Source: JAGLQA01 sp023135565 (GTDB taxonomy: Bacteria; Acidobacteriota; Aminicenantia; UBA2199). Taken from it: a stretch of 27,729 nucleotides of DNA. The stretch is from positions 1 to 27,729 of the forward strand of contig DAOWCY010000083.1 in NCBI GenBank assembly GCA_030639305.1, in the 5' to 3' direction. Below, one piece after another: positions 22,908 to 27,729 of this stretch. The notes beneath the pieces were generated by a model that was given only the letters and a program-made list of their open reading frames with translations, was not told the DNA's origin and ran no database searches. How positions within the stretch are numbered: position 1 is the stretch's first letter; each line of letters starts with the position of its first letter. The position numbers and the translations under genes are program-made.

Positions 22908-23097
22908 GGTTCGACCTCTTCTCAGCTAATATGGTTAATAACCTGGCGATGTCCTTCTGCGTATTCTTAATATTAAAAGGATTTTCCGCCTGTCCTAATG
23001 ATTTCTGGAATCTCTGCTTAAAAAGTTTGTCCCGGGAATCGGTGAGTTTAGTCTCTATTTCATCAACTGTCATAGACCTTATTTCTTTTGCCTTCAT
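22885..23097 (-). CDS. rpmC: 50S ribosomal protein L29
   Basis: 70 aa. MKAKEIRSMTVDEIETKL, LFKQRFQKSLGQAENP and the NTQKDIARLLTIL helix identify L29. It is a two-helix protein at the tunnel exit near L23, where trigger factor and SRP dock. The C-terminal 7-8 codons overlap the start of rpsQ. It lies 10 bp after rplP. Confidence 0.96.
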   Translation of the reverse strand: MKAKEIRSMTVDEIETKLTDSRDKLFKQRFQKSLGQAENPFNIKNTQKDIARLLTILAEKRSNHGKEEKA

Positions 23098-23107
23098 CCT
23101 GGACCTC

Positions 23108-23518
23108 CTATTGCTCCCTCTTTACAAACCTGGTTTTGACGGCAAACTTGCGCATGGCTAAGGTCATGGCTTGCTTGGCTGTAGCTTCATCAACACCTTC
23201 CAGTTCGTAAATGATCCGGCCTCTTTTTACTACGTCTACCCAGAATTCCGGGTCGCCTTTGCCTTTTCCCATCCTGACTTCCACCGGTTTGGAGGTAACG
23301 GGCTTATAAGGGAATAAACGAATCCACAGTTTTCCGTGTCTCTTACACTGCCTGGTGATGGCAATCCTGCCTGCTTCGATCTGCCGGGCGGTTATCCAAC
23401 AATTCTCCATGCACTGCAAACCGTAATCGCCAAACTCTAAGGTGTTACCTTTGGTGGCAATGCCGCGCCTCTTGCCTCGATATACTTTCCTGTGCTTTAC
23501 TTTTTTTGGCATTAACAT
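23108..23518 (-). CDS. rplP: 50S ribosomal protein L16
   Basis: 136 aa. MPKKVKHRKVYRGKRRGIATKG, ARQIEAGRIAITR and the C-terminal AMTLAMRKFAVKTRFVKRE are L16 hallmarks. It organises the A-site tRNA region and 5S rRNA contacts. The first ATG (two residues before MPKK) is favoured by the GGAG seven bases upstream. It follows rpsC by 2 bp. Confidence 0.97.
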   Translation of the reverse strand: MLMPKKVKHRKVYRGKRRGIATKGNTLEFGDYGLQCMENCWITARQIEAGRIAITRQCKRHGKLWIRLFPYKPVTSKPVEVRMGKGKGDPEFWVDVVKRGRIIYELEGVDEATAKQAMTLAMRKFAVKTRFVKREQ

Positions 23519-23520
23519 GA

Positions 23521-24204
23521 CTATTCTCCTTCACGCACGATTTCCGGGTCCTGCTTTTTATATCTCTCTTTGTCCTTATCGGTAACGTATACCCACACTT
23601 TGATGCCGATCTGACCGTAGTCGGTAAAGGCTTCGGCGATACCGTAATCTATGTCTGCCCTCAGGGTCTGCAGGGGGAGTTTGCCGACCAAATACCACTC
23701 GGAACGGGCAATTTCAGCTCCGCCGAGACGACCGGATACCCGCACTTTGATACCTAAGGCGCCTGCTCTTAAGGAAGAATCAACGGCCTTGCGCATGGCG
23801 CGCCGGAAAGATATCCTTCTCTCTATCTGGTAGGCGATGCCTTCGGCAATCAGTTGGGCTACGATCTCGGGGTACTTAATCTCGATGACGTCTACTAAAA
23901 TCTTATCGGTGGTCATGCCGGTATTCTTGCGGATCAACTGCTTGATCTGCTGCACACCGGAACCGCCTTTACCGATAATTATACCGGGACGGGCTGTGTT
24001 AATCTGTACGCGGATAGTATCGGATATGCGTTTGACTTCGATAGATGCAATGCCCGCATGTTTATACTTGGCTTTGATCAATTTGCGGATGCGAATGTCG
24101 GTATGGAATAGGTTGATATAATTCTTACCTTTGGCGTACCATAAAGAAAGCCAACCTTTATTAAATCCTAATCTAAAACCGTATGGATGAGTTTTTTGCC
24201 CCAT
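23521..24204 (-). CDS. rpsC: 30S ribosomal protein S3
   Basis: 227 aa. MGQKTHPYGFRLG starts the protein, a type-2 KH domain with PGIIIGKGGSGVQQIKQ follows (about 60-110), and the C-terminal domain has SGRLGGAEIARSEW and DIDYGIAEAFTDYGQIGIKVW. It forms part of the mRNA entry helicase site with S4 and S5. Start overlaps the rplV stop by one base. Confidence 0.98.
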   Translation of the reverse strand: MGQKTHPYGFRLGFNKGWLSLWYAKGKNYINLFHTDIRIRKLIKAKYKHAGIASIEVKRISDTIRVQINTARPGIIIGKGGSGVQQIKQLIRKNTGMTTDKILVDVIEIKYPEIVAQLIAEGIAYQIERRISFRRAMRKAVDSSLRAGALGIKVRVSGRLGGAEIARSEWYLVGKLPLQTLRADIDYGIAEAFTDYGQIGIKVWVYVTDKDKERYKKQDPEIVREGE

Positions 24205-24557
24205 TATTTTTCCTCTCTTTCGCCTAAATGAATCGTTATGTGGCTGAATCGTTTTAATATCCTGACGCCTCTGCCTCGGGCCGCTGCCCTGAATCGCTTC
24301 AAAGTAGGCGCATGGTCTACATATGCTTCCGATATATATAATTGGTCTACATCGATGTTCGGGAATTTCACCTGGGCATTGGCAATGGCGGAATCCAAAA
24401 CCAGGGTTACCAATCCCGCTGCTTTCTTTTTGCGCGAAAATTTCAGCATAGTAAGCGCATCCCCGGCATCTTTGCCCCTGATCATGTCAACTACCAACCT
24501 GCTCTTCCTGGGGGCTATCTTCAAATATTTCCCTCTTGCAACTGCTATATTTCCCAT
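24204..24557 (-). CDS. rplV: 50S ribosomal protein L22
   Basis: 117 aa. ARGKYLKIAPRKSRLVVDMIRGK at the start and the long-hairpin region through LKRFRAAARGRGVRILKRFSHI are typical of L22, whose beta-hairpin lines the exit tunnel and contributes to macrolide and leader-peptide sensing. It lies 10 bp after rpsS and touches rpsC. Confidence 0.97.
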   Translation of the reverse strand: MGNIAVARGKYLKIAPRKSRLVVDMIRGKDAGDALTMLKFSRKKKAAGLVTLVLDSAIANAQVKFPNIDVDQLYISEAYVDHAPTLKRFRAAARGRGVRILKRFSHITIHLGEREEK

Positions 24558-24567
24558 TCATGGCCTC

Positions 24568-24846
24568 CTAAATTTTCCCTTTTTTATCTTTAGAGCTGTG
24601 GCCTTTATAAGTCCTGGTTATAGAAAATTCACCTAATTTGCAGCCCACCATATTTTCAGAAACAAACACGGGGATAAACTTTTTACCATTATGAACTGCC
24701 AGCGTTAAGCCCACCATTTCGGGGACTACTGTAGACCTGCGGGACCAGGTTTTGATCACTTCCCTTTTCTGCGATTTCTTCACAGCCAGGACTTTCTTAA
24801 ACAGCTTTTCTTCAATATATACTCCTTTTTTTAATGAGCGTCCCAT
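24568..24846 (-). CDS. rpsS: 30S ribosomal protein S19
   Basis: 92 aa. MGRSLKKGVYIEEKL, IKTWSRRSTVVPEMVGLT and the late LGEFSITRTYKGHS match S19 throughout. It sits in the 30S head with S13. It follows rplB by 4 bp. Confidence 0.98.
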   Translation of the reverse strand: MGRSLKKGVYIEEKLFKKVLAVKKSQKREVIKTWSRRSTVVPEMVGLTLAVHNGKKFIPVFVSENMVGCKLGEFSITRTYKGHSSKDKKGKI

Positions 24847-24850
24847 TTGT

Positions 24851-25675
24851 CTACTTTCTCCTTCTTACGATAAATTTTTGCGTCCGCTTGTTACGCCTGG
24901 TTCTATAACCTTTGGTAGGTTTACCCCAGGGGGTGACAGGGTTACGGCCGCCTTTAGTCTTGCCTTCACCGCCGCCGTGGGGATGATCCACGGGGTTCAT
25001 CACCGTGCCGCGGACGTGGGGCCGACGGCCTAACCAGCGCGTTCTGCCTGCTTTACCGATCTTGATGTTACTGTGCTCTACATTGCTTAATTGACCGATG
25101 GTGGCCCGGCACAGGGCAAAGATTTTTCGCATTTCGCCGGAAGGCATCTTGAGCATGGCATAGCGCCCTTCCTTGGCCATCAGGGTGGCGGATGAACCGG
25201 CAGTCCTGGCAATCTGACCGCCCCGGCCCACGGAGAACTCGATGTTGTGAACAGTGGTTCCTACCGGGATGTTTTTTAGGGGCATGGCGCTGCCGGGTAC
25301 GATTTCGGCTTCCTTGTCGGTGGAGATAATAGGATCACCGACTTTGATACCCTGGGGGGCCAGGATGTAACGACGTTCGCCGTCGGCATACTTTACCAAT
25401 GCGATACGGCACGTCCGGTTAGGGTCATATTCGATAGTTTCGATGGTGCCGGGCACGTCGAGTTTATTGCGTTTAAAATCGATAATCCTGTATTTCTTTT
25501 TGTGCCCGCCGCCCCTGAACCTGATGGTAATCCGGCCCATATTGTTGCGGCCACCGGACTTCTTAAGCGACACACAGAGCTTCTTATAGGGTTTATCCGT
25601 GGTGATTTCCTCGAATGTATAACCGGTTTTTCCTCTTTGACCGGGTGTTGTGGGTTTGTATGTTTTTATTCCCAT
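24851..25675 (-). CDS. rplB: 50S ribosomal protein L2
   Basis: 274 aa, the usual length. The N-terminal IKTYKPTTPGQRGKTGY, NMGRITIRFRGGGHKKKYRIIDF in the OB domain, and the C-terminal NPVDHPHGGGEGKTKGG loop, with the conserved His near the peptidyl-transferase centre, are all present. It is needed for subunit association and peptide-bond formation. It lies 4 bp after rplW and 4 bp before rpsS. Confidence 0.98.
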   Translation of the reverse strand: MGIKTYKPTTPGQRGKTGYTFEEITTDKPYKKLCVSLKKSGGRNNMGRITIRFRGGGHKKKYRIIDFKRNKLDVPGTIETIEYDPNRTCRIALVKYADGERRYILAPQGIKVGDPIISTDKEAEIVPGSAMPLKNIPVGTTVHNIEFSVGRGGQIARTAGSSATLMAKEGRYAMLKMPSGEMRKIFALCRATIGQLSNVEHSNIKIGKAGRTRWLGRRPHVRGTVMNPVDHPHGGGEGKTKGGRNPVTPWGKPTKGYRTRRNKRTQKFIVRRRK

Positions 25676-25679
25676 GGTA

Positions 25680-25976
25680 CTATACCGCCTCGAAATATTC
25701 GATCATTTTTGCTTCTTTTTTCAGTTTTACATAAGCTTTTTTCCAGGATGGTCTGAGGCCTGTAAACCTGCCGTACCTTTTCTCTTTGCCTTTAAAATTG
25801 GCTACCTTTACCCATTCCACCTGGGTCTTAAAAATATCTTCAACCGCTCTTTTAATGGATATTTTGTTGGAGTCCTTGTGCACCTTAAAACAGAGCATGT
25901 GCGCCTTGTCCTTTAAGTCGGTAGACTTCTCGGTGAGTAAGGGGGCAATTATAATATCTTGATGCGTTAATTTCAT
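25680..25976 (-). CDS. rplW: 50S ribosomal protein L23
   Basis: 98 aa. IIIAPLLTEKSTDLKDKAHMLCFKVH and NKISIKRAVEDIFKTQVEWV are the L23 signature. It lies beside L29 at the tunnel exit and is the trigger-factor docking site. Start overlaps rplD by 4 nt. Confidence 0.97.
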   Translation of the reverse strand: MKLTHQDIIIAPLLTEKSTDLKDKAHMLCFKVHKDSNKISIKRAVEDIFKTQVEWVKVANFKGKEKRYGRFTGLRPSWKKAYVKLKKEAKMIEYFEAV

Positions 25977-26593
25977 TTTTTCAGCACCTCCACTAACTGG
26001 TTAACTGCTTCGACTGAAAACATAATATAATTATACTTTAATGAGTCGTATACGTTGATTTCACTAAAATCAATGGCTTTCACATAGGGGATGTTCCGCG
26101 TGGAGAGTAAAAGATTGGAATTCTCTTTCTTATCTACGATTAACAGCTTATCAAAATCAAACTTCTTCAACATAGAAAGGGTCTCTTTGGTTTTGTCTTT
26201 TACATCTATTTTATCTATCACCATGATGCGGTCGTTCCTCATCTTGTCGGAAAGTACCGATTTCAATGCATTACGCCTGGCTTTCTTAGGCATTTTATAT
26301 GAGTAATCCCGGGGCTGGGGGCCAAAAGTTATACCTCCGGTACGCCACAAAGGACTGCGGATGGAACCGACACGGGCCCGCCCGGTGCCTTTCTGCCTCC
26401 AGGGCTTACGCCCGCTGCCGGAAACTTTGCCCCTGGTTTTAGTGGCGGCAGTTCCCTGCCTGCGGTTCGCCCTGAAATTCTTAACTGCTTCATATATAAG
26501 ATGCTCTTTCAGGGGATAATCAAAGATATCTCCAGGGAGGTCCATTTCGCTGACTTCGTCACACCGGATATTCTTTATCTTTATTTTAGCCAT
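25973..26593 (-). CDS. rplD: 50S ribosomal protein L4
   Basis: 206 aa. The extended tunnel loop ANRRQGTAATKTRGKVSGSG followed by RKPWRQKGTGRARVGSIRSP and the WRTGGITFGP segment are L4 hallmarks. In enterobacteria L4 also attenuates the S10 operon; the tuf-rpsJ leader that would carry such control is only partly in this window. It lies 2 bp after rplC and overlaps rplW by 4 nt. Confidence 0.97.
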   Translation of the reverse strand: MAKIKIKNIRCDEVSEMDLPGDIFDYPLKEHLIYEAVKNFRANRRQGTAATKTRGKVSGSGRKPWRQKGTGRARVGSIRSPLWRTGGITFGPQPRDYSYKMPKKARRNALKSVLSDKMRNDRIMVIDKIDVKDKTKETLSMLKKFDFDKLLIVDKKENSNLLLSTRNIPYVKAIDFSEINVYDSLKYNYIMFSVEAVNQLVEVLKK

Positions 26594-26595
26594 TT

Positions 26596-27231
26596 CTATC
26601 TCCTTTTAAAGGAATCTTTCAGGATATAAACGTAGTTACCGTTAAAACCGGGAACTGCGCCTTTTACCAACAGCAGGTTCTTCTCTATATCGACTTTGAC
26701 TACGTCGAGTCCTCTGACTACTTTCTGTTTGCCTCCCATGCGGCCGGGCATTTTCTTGCCCTTTATAACTTTGCCGGGGTAGGCGCACATGCCGGTGGAC
26801 CCGGGACGACGATGAAACATGGAACCATGAGTGGCTCCACCGCCGCGAAAATTCCACCTGCGGACAACACCCTGGAATCCTTTTCCTTTGGTGGTTCCGG
26901 CCACATTGACTTTCTCCTTTTCCGCGAAGATGTCTACCTTAATGGAGTCTCCGACGTTGAACTTATCTTCATCTACGAAAAATTCCTTAAGCACCTTGGT
27001 GGGCGGAACCGCTGCTTTATCGAAATGGCCTTTGCGGGGCTTGTTGAGCCCCTTTACCTTAGTGTCCTCGACCAAACCTAACTGGACTTTCATCCACCGG
27101 TTATTCTCTTTTATTTTCTTTTGCACTACCAGACAGGGGCCTGCTTTTATTACAGTGACGGGTATGACGCGACCGTCATCGGTAAATATCTGCGTCATCC
27201 CGACTTTTTTCCCTATTATTCCTTGAATCAT
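26596..27231 (-). CDS. rplC: 50S ribosomal protein L3
   Basis: 211 aa from the ATG at 27231. A GTG three codons upstream (27240) is in frame, but the AGGTGG ribosome-binding site lies five bases before the ATG and overlaps the GTG. GIIGKKVGMTQIFTDDGR starts the protein. The central loop with GTTKGKGFQGVVRRWNFRGG and the RRPGSTG...PGRMGGKQ region reaches the peptidyl-transferase centre. L3 starts 50S assembly. It follows rpsJ by a short gap and precedes rplD by 2 bp. Confidence 0.96.
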   Translation of the reverse strand: MIQGIIGKKVGMTQIFTDDGRVIPVTVIKAGPCLVVQKKIKENNRWMKVQLGLVEDTKVKGLNKPRKGHFDKAAVPPTKVLKEFFVDEDKFNVGDSIKVDIFAEKEKVNVAGTTKGKGFQGVVRRWNFRGGGATHGSMFHRRPGSTGMCAYPGKVIKGKKMPGRMGGKQKVVRGLDVVKVDIEKNLLLVKGAVPGFNGNYVYILKDSFKRR

Positions 27232-27243
27232 TTTTTCCACCTA

Positions 27244-27552
27244 TTAATTCGATTTCACTTCTACTTCGACGCCGGCCGGTAGATCCATTTTCTTCAATTC
27301 AGCAATAGTATCATCATTATGTTCCAGTATCTCGATCAACCGACAGTGAGTTCTTCTTTCGAAATGTTCCCGCGATTTCTTATCTACATGAGGCGACCTC
27401 AGCACACAGAACCTCTCGATTCGATTAGGGATGGGAATTGGTCCTGCTACCCGGGCGCCTGTCCTCCTGGCTTTCACCACGATTTCGGCAGAAGATTTAT
27501 CGAGGATCCTGCTGTCGAACGATTTTAACTTAATCCTTATTCTCGAAGTCAT
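27244..27552 (-). CDS. rpsJ: 30S ribosomal protein S10 (NusE)
   Basis: 102 aa. RIRIKLKSFDSRILDKSS, the GARVAGPIPIPNRIERFCVLRSPHVD loop and the final DLPAGVEVEVK are S10 throughout. Besides its place in the 30S head it pairs with NusB in antitermination. It lies 10 bp after tuf, an arrangement suggesting cotranscription from the str operon. Confidence 0.98.
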   Translation of the reverse strand: MTSRIRIKLKSFDSRILDKSSAEIVVKARRTGARVAGPIPIPNRIERFCVLRSPHVDKKSREHFERRTHCRLIEILEHNDDTIAELKKMDLPAGVEVEVKSN

Positions 27553-27562
27553 TTTTCTCCTT

Positions 27563-27729
27563 TTACTCGATTATTTCCGTTACTGAACCGGCGCCGATGG
27601 TCCTACCGCCTTCACGAATGGCAAACTTCAAGCCCTTCTCCATGGCGATGGGGGTGATCAACTGGATCTCTAAGTTGGCGTTATCTCCGGGCATTACCAT
27701 TTCCACGCCTTCGGGCAAATTCACCGAAC
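27563..27729 (-). CDS. tuf: Elongation factor Tu, 3' end (partial, cut by window edge)
   Basis: Only the last 55 codons are in the window, found by translating the right edge. They read GVEMVMPGDNANLEIQLI, then MEKGLKFAIREGGRTIGAG and a terminal VTEIIE, the C-terminal domain 3 of EF-Tu. EF-Tu delivers aminoacyl-tRNA to the ribosome as a GTP complex. Its stop codon lies 10 bp before rpsJ, so the str and S10 operons are probably joined. Confidence 0.97.
   Translation of the reverse strand, partial: SVNLPEGVEMVMPGDNANLEIQLITPIAMEKGLKFAIREGGRTIGAGSVTEIIE

Overview
This is a bacterial chromosome segment. Its right half (about 11.9-27.7 kb) is a complete, tightly packed ribosomal-protein super-operon on the minus strand. 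Its left half (1-11.9 kb) is an accessory block of exported or membrane-anchored proteins, two of them caspase-family peptidases. Coding density, Shine-Dalgarno sites and -35/-10 promoters are ordinary for bacteria. N-terminal export signals, bactofilin and a PgaB-like hydrolase suggest a diderm, non-model lineage. The mix of exported caspases, C-type-lectin/FGE folds and hairpin-rich intergenic repeats resembles Candidatus Aminicenantes or related candidate phyla. That placement is an impression; no rRNA gene is present to prove it.

Right half, in transcription order (high to low coordinates): the 3' end of tuf, then rpsJ-rplC-rplD-rplW-rplB-rpsS-rplV-rpsC-rplP-rpmC-rpsQ-rplN-rplX-rplE-rpsN-rpsH-rplF-rplR-rpsE-rpmD-rplO-secY-adk-map-infA, a 130-bp gap with a good promoter, then rpmJ-rpsM-rpsK-rpsD-rpoA-rplQ. 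A tRNA-Gly(CCC) gene starts on the base directly after the rplQ stop codon, and a bactofilin gene follows 18 bp later, so the alpha operon seems to have acquired a tRNA and a cytoskeletal gene at its tail. S4, S14, L36 and L24 all carry zinc-type cysteine sets, and adenylate kinase has a zinc-type lid.

Left half: a LipM/LplA-like lipoate-pathway acyltransferase overlaps a membrane-anchored protein resembling the C-terminal hydrolase domain of PgaB (9.5-11.7 kb). Next is a 570-bp gene-free gap with a 21-bp direct repeat. Two divergent caspase-family genes follow, sharing a 165-bp intergenic region with two recognisable back-to-back promoters. One encodes an exported caspase with a C-terminal DUF4384-like region. 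The other encodes an exported caspase fused to an FGE-sulfatase/C-type-lectin-fold domain. Further left are a secreted propeller-like protein of unknown function, a group II PLP decarboxylase close to bacterial tyrosine decarboxylases, and a radical SAM/SPASM protein with a full set of auxiliary-cluster cysteines.

The most interesting item is the divergent caspase pair. The lectin-fold tail of the minus-strand caspase lacks one of the two FGE catalytic cysteines. Its last stretch has the layout, and the run of pyrimidine-ending codons, expected of a diversity-generating-retroelement variable region. No reverse transcriptase or template repeat lies in this window, so this remains a testable hypothesis. 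Intergenic regions also carry a family of GC-rich hairpins, two of which show compensatory stem changes.
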